This document shows positions 25,001 through 33,345 of a stretch of 64,000 nt of DNA, in pieces (the stretch's first letter is position 1; every line of letters starts with the position of its first letter). Source of the DNA: Bacillus sp. X1(2014) (lineage in GTDB: Bacteria; Bacillota; Bacilli; Bacillales_B; DSM-18226). The notes beneath the pieces were generated by a model. That model saw only the letters and a list, made by a program, of their open reading frames with translations. It had not been told where the DNA came from and made no database searches. Location of the stretch: the NCBI RefSeq assembly GCF_007678255.1, contig NZ_VEED01000012.1:1-64000 (forward strand), written 5' to 3'. A program made the position numbers and the translations under genes.

Positions 25001-25637
25001 TCATGCCCACACCCTTCAGAATTTCATACTCCTCTTTTGTATCCACATCAAAAAAGTCCCACCCATTTTCATAGTCCACAAATCTTCCAGTTAATTGAGC
25101 CTTTTTAAAAAGCTGCCTAGCCCCTTCATCCCCTTCAAGTTTCAGTAAATCAGGAACTACTTTAGGTGAAAAAATAATTGGCGGTCTCGGAATGCCCTGA
25201 AAACTTGCTGCCCAAAACGAGATATCGATATTTTGGCGGAGACCCTCCGTGTAACGAGAAACCAAGTCATTGATAATTTGTATTGGCAGGAGAGGTTGAT
25301 CAGCAAGAAGGATCATGATTCCTTTTGGCTCCATTTTCATCGCTTCTCGTAATCCTCTGTGCAAGGAATGGGCCTGCCCAAGGTCAGCGTCTTGACATAC
25401 AACAGCTTTCCACTTTTCTCGGAGAAGAGTTTGAAAAAGCGGACGATCAATCCAGTGGAGATGATCCGCTTCCCTTGTCACCACAATGGTATAACGTAAA
25501 TTAGATTTTACTGCTTTTTCTATGATTGAATGACCAATCGATTTTTTCCCCCATGGGAGTGCCAGCTTGTTACTTCCCATCCGCTGACTCTTACCCGCGG
25601 CAAGAATGACTGCGATGACTCCAGCTTTATCCTTCAA
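24990..25637 (-). CDS. pucB: MobA-like molybdenum cofactor nucleotidyltransferase (PucB type)
   Basis: A 215-residue nucleotidyltransferase. The nucleotide-binding opening V-I-L-A-A-G-K-S-Q-R-M-G-S-N-K is at residues 10-24 and the metal-binding L-L-A-D-Q-P-L-L at about 114-121. Members next to xanthine dehydrogenase genes make the cytosine-dinucleotide form of molybdopterin (MocA) or help to assemble the enzyme (PucB). It starts with TTG inside the end of xdhC, GGTG seven bases before. The dehydrogenase itself is not in the window. Confidence 0.85.
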   Translation of the reverse strand: MKDKAGVIAVILAAGKSQRMGSNKLALPWGKKSIGHSIIEKAVKSNLRYTIVVTREADHLHWIDRPLFQTLLREKWKAVVCQDADLGQAHSLHRGLREAMKMEPKGIMILLADQPLLPIQIINDLVSRYTEGLRQNIDISFWAASFQGIPRPPIIFSPKVVPDLLKLEGDEGARQLFKKAQLTGRFVDYENGWDFFDVDTKEEYEILKGVGMSGE

Positions 25638-26685
25638 GGGTAATCACCTTTTGCTTCCTTTTACTCCGCTGCTGTTGTATTAGTTCTGCAACAATACTGA
25701 TGGCAATCTCCTCAGGCCCCTCTGCTCCTATCGATAGACCTGCAGGACTGCTAATTTCCTGAGGGATCGCCAGTCCCTCGAGCAGACGTTGTGTCCTTTT
25801 TCTTGGACCAAGAACGCCTAAATACATTAAGTCCTTCCCTTTTAAATGATTCAATATCTCCTGATCCTTTTGAAATTGGTGCGTAAGGATCAGGACTGAA
25901 TCAGAACGAGTCAAATGAAGCAGTGGTATCGTCTCGAGAGGAACTCCAACTAGCCATCCGTCAGCATCTGGAAAGTGGTCTACATTGCACAAGGCAGAAC
26001 GCCAATCTGAAACAGTCACTGAAAATCCAGCCTGCGAGGCGATTTTCACCAATGGCACGGCATCAGCTCCAGCACCAAAAACAACTAATCGAGGTTTGGG
26101 TTCAAATGAATGAATATAAGCATTTGATGATAGTTCCGCAAAATATTTGATCCCGCTTTTCGGAAAGTTTTGATGAATTTCGTTTATTAGACTCTTAACC
26201 TCATTTACTCTCCTTCCATGCCATTTACCAAAATAATGTTGATCATCCGACAAAAATAAATAGTCAGAAACCGAATAATCCTCGGTCATTTTTTTCATCA
26301 TCGTGACTCGATGGCCATTGTCCAAATGGAACTTTAGCTTTTGAAGGTGGTCACGTAGAAAGGCATCGACAGGTTCAAGAAGCACACGGATGACTCCGTT
26401 ACAGCCTGCACCCTGTCCCCACGATAAATCGTCCTCCTCCCGCATATCATAAATTACAGTTTTTACTTTCCCTTCATCCCTTGCTTCTTGAGCTTGATAG
26501 GATAAGTCTGTTTCTAAGCAGCCTGCACTTAACATACCAACCTTTGTCCCGTCACTTCGTAACAACATGGATGTACCTTCCTTACGATAGGCGGATCCTT
26601 CTACATGAATGATGGTAGCTAAACAATCGTCTTCATGATAAGAATCAGAAAATAAGGCGTTTAAGATTTCATGAATCTCTTCCAT
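25627..26685 (-). CDS. pucA: XdhC/CoxI family xanthine dehydrogenase accessory protein (PucA type)
   Basis: A 352-residue protein with the two-part XdhC layout: an N-terminal domain (about 1-110) with the Cys-bearing S-A-G-C-L-E motif near 54-59 and a G-A-G-C-N-G segment near 92-97, and a C-terminal Rossmann-like domain opening L-V-V-F-G-A-G-A-D-A-V-P (about 200-211) and ending with R-K-R-T and G-A-E-G-P-E-E-I-A-I-S-I. It helps insert sulfurated molybdenum cofactor into xanthine dehydrogenase. It is the first gene of the operon, with GGGGG seven to eleven bases before its ATG. Confidence 0.9.
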   Translation of the reverse strand: MEEIHEILNALFSDSYHEDDCLATIIHVEGSAYRKEGTSMLLRSDGTKVGMLSAGCLETDLSYQAQEARDEGKVKTVIYDMREEDDLSWGQGAGCNGVIRVLLEPVDAFLRDHLQKLKFHLDNGHRVTMMKKMTEDYSVSDYLFLSDDQHYFGKWHGRRVNEVKSLINEIHQNFPKSGIKYFAELSSNAYIHSFEPKPRLVVFGAGADAVPLVKIASQAGFSVTVSDWRSALCNVDHFPDADGWLVGVPLETIPLLHLTRSDSVLILTHQFQKDQEILNHLKGKDLMYLGVLGPRKRTQRLLEGLAIPQEISSPAGLSIGAEGPEEIAISIVAELIQQQRSKRKQKVITLEG

Positions 26686-26787
26686 CTTGGCCCCCTATTC
26701 TTTCCTAGTTTCTAACACTATATATATTGATAGACCTCCCAAAATACACCCATGTTCTTTTTCAATTTTCTACTGACCAGGTAGTTT

Positions 26788-26815
26788 TATGTAGATAGAC
26801 GAACATACTGAACAA
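26788..26815 (-). promoter_or_regulatory. Putative promoter of the purine-urease operon
   Basis: On the minus strand TTGTTC (26810-26815) and TACATA (26788-26793) are 16 bp apart. The predicted start near 26781 would place the centre of the TnrA-like box at 26822-26838 at about -49, the usual position for activation by TnrA. Confidence 0.4.
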
Positions 26816-26821
26816 AGTCCA

Positions 26822-26838
26822 TGTCATCTTTTTTCACC
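26822..26838. promoter_or_regulatory. Near-match TnrA box
   Basis: TGTCA-N7-TCACC matches the TGTNA-N7-TNACA consensus at all but the last base. It is centred about 49 bp upstream of the predicted leftward transcript start. Confidence 0.45.
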
Positions 26839-26873
26839 ATACTATCCAAAAGAGGAATTAGCATCTACATTAA

Positions 26874-26890
26874 TGTCATAAAATCTTACA
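26874..26890. promoter_or_regulatory. TnrA/GlnR consensus box
   Basis: TGTCATAAAATCTTACA fits TGTNA-N7-TNACA exactly. TnrA activates nitrogen-scavenging genes in Bacillus, including purine and urea use, during nitrogen limitation, which fits both flanking operons. Confidence 0.7.
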
Positions 26891-27120
26891 TAGAAATTTG
26901 GCGGATTGATTGTTTTCTCCTTGCACAATTTTATTTGAAAATCATGTCAGAAATCCTTTCAACAATAGAGCATTTGTGAGCATCTTACTGAATAATGTAT
27001 GGTAAGTTCATTCACTGTCCTCAACTCCTGGCAACAAGGCTTACTCCTAACCTGCCAGTTAATCAACACAGATAGAATCGATCTAAATAGACCAATTGAA
27101 AATTAGAATGGAGTGCTGGT

Positions 27121-27591
27121 ATGACGGATACTCTCTTTATGAAAAAGGCGATTGAGCTAGCATTAAATAATGTATTGACGAAACAAGGGGGACCGTTCGG
27201 GGCGGTCGTCGTCAAGGATGGAAAAATTGTGGGTGTAGGTCGAAATCAAGTGACAGCAACAAACGACCCTACTGCCCATGCAGAAGTACAAGCGATTCGA
27301 GATGCCTGCCGGAATTTAAACGACTTTCAGTTGAACGATTGTGAGATTTATACCAGCTGTGAGCCTTGTCCGATGTGTATCGGCGCCATTTACTGGGCTC
27401 GCCCTAAGGCTGTTTATTATGCCTGCACCAAACAAGAGGCAGCAAAGATTGGCTTTGATGATCAATTTATTTATGAACAGCTATCGCTTCCCATCGAAAG
27501 TCGAAAAATACCGATGAAAAAAATCTTTCCAACAGATGGAGACTTACCTTTTAGAACATGGGAGAATGCACAAGATAAAGTGGAATATTAA
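27121..27591 (+). CDS. guaD: Guanine deaminase (CDA type)
   Basis: A 156-residue zinc deaminase converting guanine to xanthine, of the cytidine-deaminase-like fold as in B. subtilis GuaD. The zinc site is complete: H-A-E at 53-55 and P-C-P-M-C at 82-86. G-G-P-F-G-A-V-V and the C-terminal domain-swapped tail (…F-x-x-W-x-x) agree with the family. It is divergent from the purine-urease operon and followed 23 bp later by the adenine deaminase gene. GGAGTG lies seven bases before the ATG. Confidence 0.94.
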   Translation: MTDTLFMKKAIELALNNVLTKQGGPFGAVVVKDGKIVGVGRNQVTATNDPTAHAEVQAIRDACRNLNDFQLNDCEIYTSCEPCPMCIGAIYWARPKAVYYACTKQEAAKIGFDDQFIYEQLSLPIESRKIPMKKIFPTDGDLPFRTWENAQDKVEY

Positions 27592-27614
27592 TTTGACAAA
27601 AAGGATGTTGTCCT

Positions 27615-29360
27615 ATGGAGAGAAAACAAATAATTAAACGAATCTCTGTATCCTCCAATAGAGAGCCGGCTGATACAGTCATTAAAAATGGCAAAATGAT
27701 TGATGTCTTTACAGGTGAATTGTTGGAAGGTGACATCGCAATTGTTGATGGATACTTTGCAGGGATAGGTGAATATGAGGGGAAAAATGTCATCGATGCG
27801 AAGGGGCTATATATTTCCCCTGCTTTTATCGATGGTCATGTACACATTGAATCCTCGATGGTCACACCAAAGGAGTTTGCGAAGGTTCTTCTGCCGCACG
27901 GGGTGACCACGGTTATTGCCGACCCTCATGAAATTGCCAACGTATTAGGAACAGATGGAATACAATACATGCTTGATTCCTCGGAACATCTACCGTTTGA
28001 CTTTTTCTTTATGCTTCCATCTTGTGTTCCAGCGACTGAATTTGAAAATTCCGGTGCTACTCTAAATGCCGATGACCTCAAACCGTTTTATCTCGAGCCA
28101 CGTGTACTAGGACTAGCTGAAGTCATGAATTTCCCGGCAGTCTTCCACGCTGAACAGGACATGATTGAAAAGATTTTAACAGCTAAACAATCTGGTAAAA
28201 AAATTGATGGCCATGCCGCAGGCTTATCAGCTAATGATATTAATGTTTATATGTCAGCGGGGATTCGAACTGATCATGAAAGCACAACAGCCAGGGAAGC
28301 AAAAGAACGTCTCCAAAGAGGAATGTATTTAATGATTCGTGAAGGGACAGTGGCAAAGGACTTGCAACAATTGATTCCGATCGTCAATGAACGCAATGCC
28401 AGGAGATGCTTATTTGTCACCGATGATAAACATTTAGACGATCTTGTTCATGATGGAAGCATCGATCACAACGTGAGACTTGCTATCGCCTCAGGCCTTT
28501 CAACGATTACCGCCATTCAAATGGCAACCATCAATGCAGCCGAATGCTTTGGGCTCGAAAATAAGGGAGCAATTGCCCCCGGATACAAGGCCGATTTCTT
28601 CCTGTTTGATGACATGAATAAAATTAATATTAGAACCGTTTTTAAAGATGGGATTCCTGTTGTCGAGAATGGTCAGCTTACTATGGATTTAAACAACCAA
28701 ACATTCGTTGAAACAGAACGATTGAGAAATTCAGTTCGTTACCATAAGCTAACAGAAGGACATTTCCATATTTCCCTAAAAACAAACAAAGCAAATATCA
28801 TTGAAATTATTCCCAATAGCCTGGTAACCCGCCATCTGATTGAAAAGGTTGAAAAGAATGATGACGGGTTCTTTCAAACTTCTATAACCAATGACCAATT
28901 AAAGCTGGCCGTAATTGAACGCCATCACTTAAAAAATCAAATTGGTTTAGGAATTGTCAAAGGTTTGGGACTAAAATCAGGGGCCATCGCCACAACTATT
29001 GCCCATGATTCTCATAATCTAATTATTGCTGGAACAACAGATGAAGATATGGTAATTGCCGCAAAAGCAATCAAAGAGATACAAGGCGGGCTGGTCGTTG
29101 TTAACCACGGAGAAATCATTGCTTCATTGGAATTGTCCATTGCAGGATTAATGTCCGATCGTCCATATCAAGAGGTGTATTCTGGTCTTAAAGAAATCAA
29201 TCTTGCACTTCAAAAACTAGGAGCAAATCATCACTTTAACCCGTTTCTAACCTTATCTTTTTTAGCACTTCCGGTCATACCAGAATTAAAACTTACAGAT
29301 AAGGGGTTATTCAAGGTTAGTAACTTTAAACATATCGGTCTTGATACAAAAGAAGAGTAA
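27615..29360 (+). CDS. adeC: Adenine deaminase
   Basis: A 581-residue amidohydrolase turning adenine to hypoxanthine. The metal motif D-G-H-V-H-I-E-S-S-M is near residues 73-82, followed by A-D-P-H-E-I-A-N-V, the central H-A-A-G-L and T-D-D-K-H (Asp ligand), and the family's long C-terminal domain with L-S-I-A-G-L-M-S. The length is typical. With guaD it feeds hypoxanthine and xanthine toward the missing dehydrogenase. A strong terminator follows. Confidence 0.95.
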   Translation: MERKQIIKRISVSSNREPADTVIKNGKMIDVFTGELLEGDIAIVDGYFAGIGEYEGKNVIDAKGLYISPAFIDGHVHIESSMVTPKEFAKVLLPHGVTTVIADPHEIANVLGTDGIQYMLDSSEHLPFDFFFMLPSCVPATEFENSGATLNADDLKPFYLEPRVLGLAEVMNFPAVFHAEQDMIEKILTAKQSGKKIDGHAAGLSANDINVYMSAGIRTDHESTTAREAKERLQRGMYLMIREGTVAKDLQQLIPIVNERNARRCLFVTDDKHLDDLVHDGSIDHNVRLAIASGLSTITAIQMATINAAECFGLENKGAIAPGYKADFFLFDDMNKINIRTVFKDGIPVVENGQLTMDLNNQTFVETERLRNSVRYHKLTEGHFHISLKTNKANIIEIIPNSLVTRHLIEKVEKNDDGFFQTSITNDQLKLAVIERHHLKNQIGLGIVKGLGLKSGAIATTIAHDSHNLIIAGTTDEDMVIAAKAIKEIQGGLVVVNHGEIIASLELSIAGLMSDRPYQEVYSGLKEINLALQKLGANHHFNPFLTLSFLALPVIPELKLTDKGLFKVSNFKHIGLDTKEE

Positions 29361-29362
29361 AA

Positions 29363-29404
29363 AAAACATCCTCCTGCCATTTCGGTCGTGAGGATGTTTT
29401 CGTA
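29363..29404. terminator. Intrinsic terminator between convergent genes
   Basis: AAAACATCCTC (29363-29373) and GAGGATGTTTT (29390-29400) form an 11-bp stem around a 16-nt loop. It serves adeC and, with its A-run, can serve the convergent transporter gene. Confidence 0.85.
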
Positions 29405-29413
29405 TATTTGATC

Positions 29414-30382
29414 TTATAAAGCAACCGAATCCTGTTTTTCAACTTTTCTATTATAATACCTATTGAGAAAATGCCCATTTAAGGAAGCAAGGACCTGCTG
29501 AAATAGCATGCCGACAACCACTGGCACCGCTACTGCCGCTGGAAAGTAGGAAACTGCGATTACTGCACCTGCACTGATATTTCTCATGCCGCCAGTGAAA
29601 GTCAGCGATATAACGTTGTCGCGTCCACCTTTAAAAAATTTCCCTATTAAAAACGAAAACAAGTAGCCAGTCAATGCGATCATAAAGACGGTAAACGTAA
29701 TACTAACTAATTTAAGATTAATATTCTTTAAGTATGGTGCTACAACAGCCCCATTTAGCATGACCACAAAACCCAGGCATATTTTTGAAAAGGGCGCAAG
29801 ACGTGTTCCCAATTGGTCTTTAATTTTCCCCTTGGTCACTTGGTTTAAATACATACCTACCAGCGAGGGAATAACAACCATTCCCAATAGTCCCTTCATA
29901 ATACTGATAAAGTCCATCTCAATGGTTTCGCCCATAAATAACGATAGCGAATAAGGAACAATAATGGGTGAAAGTAAGGTATCGATTAAAATAATCGATA
30001 AGACGAGAGGAATATTCCCCTTGTAAATAGCCACCCACATGAAGCTTGTGACTCCTGTCGGGATTACCATTCCTAAAATAAGTCCCGTAATCGTATATAT
30101 ATCACCAGAAAAGACGACATGACCAACACTCCAAGCCCATATCGGCATAAGAATATGGAGGATTAACATCGCGATAAAAATGGGAAACGGATGAACAATT
30201 ACCTCCTTTAACGAATGGAAATTGGAACTTAAACTTCCTGCGAAGGTCATAAATGCAAAAATCCATGGAATTAAGAAAGATAAGTCCTTTAGATAGATGC
30301 TGAATATTACTCCAGTCAATACACCAACTGGAGTGATTAATGGCATAATTCTTTCTAGTTGTTTATTTATCTTTTGCAGCAT
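29414..30382 (-). CDS. Bile acid:sodium symporter family transporter
   Basis: A 322-residue membrane protein with about ten transmembrane segments of the BASS/SBF family. Landmarks: G-L-I-L-G-M-V-I-P-T-G-V-T-S-F-M-W (about 99-115), the V-P-x-x-x-G-M-x-L-x-Q at about 287-297, and T-F-T-G-G-M-R-N-I-S-A-G-A at about 262-274. Bacterial members move organic anions with sodium; several in Bacillus (YocS) have no known substrate. Its position next to purine genes could mean uptake of a purine-derived acid, but there is no direct evidence. It has its own promoter region of 231 bp shared with the divergent gene. Confidence 0.85.
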   Translation of the reverse strand: MLQKINKQLERIMPLITPVGVLTGVIFSIYLKDLSFLIPWIFAFMTFAGSLSSNFHSLKEVIVHPFPIFIAMLILHILMPIWAWSVGHVVFSGDIYTITGLILGMVIPTGVTSFMWVAIYKGNIPLVLSIILIDTLLSPIIVPYSLSLFMGETIEMDFISIMKGLLGMVVIPSLVGMYLNQVTKGKIKDQLGTRLAPFSKICLGFVVMLNGAVVAPYLKNINLKLVSITFTVFMIALTGYLFSFLIGKFFKGGRDNVISLTFTGGMRNISAGAVIAVSYFPAAVAVPVVVGMLFQQVLASLNGHFLNRYYNRKVEKQDSVAL

Positions 30383-30546
30383 GTTAAGAATCTCCCTATT
30401 CGTCTTAAAGCGAACTTACATATATCTTTCAACCAGTAAGTCCATCCTTTTAAAGACGTCACTTTTTACTTATAAAGAATACCATACTTTCTTTCCTTCC
30501 TGTATCAAGCAATCTAAAAATCTTTCGAAATACGAAAAAATATACA

Positions 30547-30574
30547 TGTCAAATATCTACTAAAGATGTATAAT
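30547..30574 (+). promoter_or_regulatory. Putative promoter of the DMT transporter gene
   Basis: TATAAT at 30569-30574 is preceded 16 bp upstream by TGTCAA (30547-30552). The -35 match is weak, but the -10 is perfect and lies 40 bp before the start codon. Confidence 0.45.
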
Positions 30575-30613
30575 AATTGCAATCTATTTACATTGTATTG
30601 AAATGAGAAAGAA

Positions 30614-31576
30614 GTGAAGCAGTTGGCCAAAGCGCAAAAATATCAGATATACATGCTATTAGTATTTGTAATGGCCACATGGGGGCTGAATGTCATTGCG
30701 ACGAAAATCATTGTTACGGCCTTCATGCCAGAGACCATTACTGCATTAAGGGTATTCACAGCAGGCATTTGTGTATTTATCATCCTTGGATTTTTAAAGA
30801 AAGTCAGGCTGCCCACTAGAAAAGAGTTTCGCTATATTTTTTTCGCATGCTTTTTTAACGTGGTATGCCACCATTTCTTTCTGTCACTTGGGTTATTAAA
30901 AACTTCTGCAACAAATGGAGGACTTATTTTAGGACTTGGTCCCTTGCTTACGACGATTGTTGCCTTTTTCTTATTAGGCACTAGGATCACGCTGTTTCGA
31001 TTGTTGGGAATCTTGATGGGTTTTATGGGTGTTACGTTTATTGTAATATTTGGAAATGGCGGGGTAAGTACCGTCTCTAGTGGAGATATTTATGTGTTCT
31101 TGGCAATATTCGCCCAGGCATTTAGTTTTAGTATAATTAAAAAATGTTCTGATACGTTGGATCCGCGCTTGATGACAGGTTATATGCTGGTAATTGGTTC
31201 TGCCATATTATTTATCATTAGCTGTTTTACAGAACCAAATGGACTGAAAGAAATTTCTCATGGTTCTGTCAGCGTTTGGATGATATTTTTTGCTTCTGCC
31301 ATTATTGCCACCGCGCTTGGTCATATGATTTACAATAATGCCATTGGTAAAGTGGGTGTAGCTGAATCGGCTATTTTTATCAATTTCAACCCGTTCTTCG
31401 CCTTGATCGGTGCCGTTATTTTTCTTGATGAGCAGATTACTGCATCGCAAATCTTTGGTTTTATCTTCATACTTGTAGGTGTTTTATTTGGGTCTGGTGC
31501 GTTTGAGGAATTCCTATCTCAATCCAAGCAAAAAAAGAATCGATTATATTTGAATAAAGTAAAGGACTTGCATTAA
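30614..31576 (+). CDS. DMT-family (EamA) transporter
   Basis: A 320-residue membrane protein with ten predicted transmembrane helices in two EamA repeats (about 12-145 and 157-292). The first repeat opens A-T-W-G-L-N-V-I-A-T-K and the second ends with E-S-A-I-F-I-N-F-N-P-F-F-A-L-I-G-A-V and a short basic C-terminal tail. It is a drug/metabolite exporter or importer of unknown substrate. The start is a GTG at 30614, with a TTG three codons later as an alternative. A terminator follows the stop. Confidence 0.88.
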   Translation: MKQLAKAQKYQIYMLLVFVMATWGLNVIATKIIVTAFMPETITALRVFTAGICVFIILGFLKKVRLPTRKEFRYIFFACFFNVVCHHFFLSLGLLKTSATNGGLILGLGPLLTTIVAFFLLGTRITLFRLLGILMGFMGVTFIVIFGNGGVSTVSSGDIYVFLAIFAQAFSFSIIKKCSDTLDPRLMTGYMLVIGSAILFIISCFTEPNGLKEISHGSVSVWMIFFASAIIATALGHMIYNNAIGKVGVAESAIFINFNPFFALIGAVIFLDEQITASQIFGFIFILVGVLFGSGAFEEFLSQSKQKKNRLYLNKVKDLH

Positions 31577-31577
31577 T

Positions 31578-31604
31578 GTGACTCAGGCTTGGGTCACTTT
31601 TTTT
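31578..31604 (+). terminator. Intrinsic terminator
   Basis: GTGACTCA and TGGGTCAC pair with one wobble around a short loop, followed by T7. It closes the DMT transporter gene. Confidence 0.75.
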
Positions 31605-31718
31605 GTCCCAAAAACTCAACCACAATACGCCTCAAGCCTTAGACATAAATAATTCTCTGGCTCATTGAGGAAAGTGGGAGGATTTCTTATCATTAACTAG
31701 AAGATGTAAGAAAAGGGG

Positions 31719-32597
31719 ATGGGAAAAGTGAAAAGAATTGTCTTACTGCTATTGGTGATCACCGGATTATATATTCTCTACAATCAAGCTTCTACATTTG
31801 ATTGGTTTAGTAAAACAAATAATAAAACCACACAGTCCGCAATGACAGAAAATATTGATGTCATTGAAGTGGATATTTCCAGTGTCAGCACCACAATTAT
31901 TCCAGAGGATCGAAAAGATGTGAAAGCCATCTACAACGGCAAAGATAAGCTTACTGTTAGAGAGCATGGCGACACCATCGTGGTTTCAGTCAAACATAAG
32001 GGATTTGGTTGGTTCGACTGGTCTCCTTTCACCAAAAAGAAGAAATTAGAAATCTATATCCCAGAGGATTATCACCGCAAAATGCGCATCAGTTTAGGTT
32101 CGGGGAATGTTATTTTTTCCGGACAATCCAAAAGCAACCCGCTAAAACTAGACGAACTAAAAGTTGATATTGGTTCAGGTAACATGGACCTAAAAAACAT
32201 GATGATCAACAAATTCGAACAAAATGTAGCGTCAGGAAATGTTGATATTAAATCATTACAAACAGAAACTGGATCTTTTGATGTAAGCTCTGGCAGCCTG
32301 GATGTAAAGGAATATACTGGTGCCATTCAAGCAAATGTTTCCTCTGGGGAAATTGATTTTCAAGTAGATCAACTGACAGATTCAATTGATATTGAAGTTA
32401 GTTCTGGAGATGTAAAACTAGACCTTCCTAACAATGCGGATTTCACGTTAGACGGAGATGTTACCAGTGGAGACATCATTTGTGAACTGCCATTGACATC
32501 AAAAAATATCAAGAAAAGAAGCATCGAAGGCATCCATGGCTCTGGTAAATACAAAATAGACCTGGATGTGTCCAGCGGAGATATTAGAATCCGTTAA
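31719..32597 (+). CDS. DUF4097 family membrane-anchored beta-repeat protein
   Basis: A 292-residue protein with one N-terminal transmembrane segment (about 5-22) and an extracytoplasmic DUF4097 domain built from repeating short strands. A recurring S-G-(N/D/S/E)-(V/M/I/L) element is seen at about eight places (for example G-S-G-N-V, G-S-G-N-M, A-S-G-N-V, S-S-G-S-L, S-S-G-E-I, S-S-G-D-V and S-S-G-D-I). B. subtilis LiaG has this type of domain in a cell-envelope stress operon, but no lia genes are adjacent here. GGGG abuts the ATG at 31719; a GTG at 31728 has better spacing and may be the true start. Confidence 0.75.
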   Translation: MGKVKRIVLLLLVITGLYILYNQASTFDWFSKTNNKTTQSAMTENIDVIEVDISSVSTTIIPEDRKDVKAIYNGKDKLTVREHGDTIVVSVKHKGFGWFDWSPFTKKKKLEIYIPEDYHRKMRISLGSGNVIFSGQSKSNPLKLDELKVDIGSGNMDLKNMMINKFEQNVASGNVDIKSLQTETGSFDVSSGSLDVKEYTGAIQANVSSGEIDFQVDQLTDSIDIEVSSGDVKLDLPNNADFTLDGDVTSGDIICELPLTSKNIKKRSIEGIHGSGKYKIDLDVSSGDIRIR

Positions 32598-32607
32598 GTT
32601 TCAAATG

Positions 32608-32638
32608 CGCGTGGATGTGCTAATCCATGCGTTTTTTT
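32608..32638 (+). terminator. Intrinsic terminator after the DUF4097 gene
   Basis: CGCGTGGAT and ATCCATGCG form a 9-bp stem with one wobble around a 6-nt loop, followed by T7. Confidence 0.8.
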
Positions 32639-32721
32639 ATTTTATTCCTATCAGGAACCTTAATCCGAAAAATATCATATTTTATTCTGGCTTGCGTTTT
32701 AAATACGGAAGGAGAGTTACC

Positions 32722-33111
32722 ATGTATTACCATCCGCATCAATATCCAGTCTATCCTCCATTGTCTGCATACCCGCCTCAAATTCTGTTTCAACCGTATC
32801 CAAGGAGTTATCCGCCCGTAGATGTAAAAATATTTGAGAGCTCAGTCAAGTCATTTCGTCTATTAATGGATCAAGGGAGTATTTTGTTAGATCGCTTAGG
32901 AGATGTTGGCTTCGCTCGGAAAATGATGAGTGCAGCCCAGCAGGGTAAAAAAACGGAAGTTGATCACTTAATTAGTTCCGTTGGATTAAAAGTACCTGTT
33001 GAAACCCAATTTACACCATCTGGCGTCCAATTCGAACTCTACGCCTCACCGCACCCAAACAATCCTGAAAGCTGCTGCACATTAAAAGTATCGATGAAAT
33101 GGGGGAAGTAA
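32722..33111 (+). CDS. Bacillus-type small protein with Tyr/Pro-rich start, unknown function
   Basis: A 129-residue protein. The first 35 residues are rich in Tyr, Pro and His (M-Y-Y-H-P-H-Q-Y-P-V-Y-P-P) and resemble spore-coat or other surface proteins of Bacillus. The rest is a compact domain with a helical S-V-K-S-F-R-L-L-M-D-Q-G-S-I-L-L-D-R-L segment and a beta-rich end containing C-C-T-L-K-V-S-M-K-W-G. I recall close relatives annotated as hypothetical across Bacillaceae. The ATG at 32722 follows GGAAGGAGAG; an upstream in-frame extension crosses the preceding terminator and is not used. A role in spores is a guess. Confidence 0.65.
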   Translation: MYYHPHQYPVYPPLSAYPPQILFQPYPRSYPPVDVKIFESSVKSFRLLMDQGSILLDRLGDVGFARKMMSAAQQGKKTEVDHLISSVGLKVPVETQFTPSGVQFELYASPHPNNPESCCTLKVSMKWGK

Positions 33112-33130
33112 AGAAATATTTATCAAAAAA

Positions 33131-33169
33131 AGTGGTATCCCCATCACACTCGGATACCACTACTTTTTT
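33131..33169. terminator. Intrinsic terminator
   Basis: AGTGGTATCC (33131-33140) and GGATACCACT (33152-33161) form a 10-bp stem with an 11-nt loop, followed by AC then T6. It ends the 32722-33111 gene. Confidence 0.85.
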
Positions 33170-33300
33170 CATCTCTAGATAAAAGATATCTATCCATCTG
33201 CTCAACTGGTATTGGTTTGCTAAAGAAATAGCCCTGACCAATCTTACAATCGTTTTCCTTGAAGCTGTTCATCTGTTTCGATTCCCTCTGACTTTAAATC
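33144..33300 (-). pseudogene. Decayed C-terminal end of an EAL-domain protein
   Basis: Minus-strand translation gives K-S-E-G-I-E-T-D-E-Q-L near 33290-33260, then after a frame change K-E-N-D-C-K-I-G-Q-G-Y-F-F-S-K-P-I-P-V-E-Q-M before a TGA at 33144-33146. These are the last conserved blocks of EAL domains, the enzymes that cleave cyclic-di-GMP. Nothing of the rest of the domain or of a start is present, so this is a fragment with at least one frameshift. It sits in the 234-bp gap between two genes. Confidence 0.65.
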
Positions 33301-33345
33301 ATTGGAAAGAGAGTCAAAAGGTTCCCTCTTTTTGCATTAGTTTTC

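Larger units (their letters stand above)
26686..27120. promoter_or_regulatory. Divergent control region of the purine genes
   Basis: This 435-bp region separates pucA (leftward) from guaD (rightward). It holds a perfect TnrA/GlnR consensus (26874-26890), two near matches (26822-26838 and 26945-26961) and a plausible leftward promoter (26788-26815). I saw no purine riboswitch fold and no clear PucR box. Confidence 0.6.

Noticed and set aside
26686..27120. Purine riboswitch between pucA and guaD
   Set aside because: I could not find the conserved three-way junction with its two loop motifs; sequence control by TnrA-type boxes explains the region better.
26686..27120. PucR box near guaD
   Set aside because: A TTTCAATTGG stretch resembles the box but has an extra base in the core; too weak to call.
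32566..32721. N-terminal extension of the 32722-33111 gene
   Set aside because: The extra 52 codons cross the terminator of the preceding gene and lack a ribosome site; AAGGAGAG precedes the ATG at 32722.
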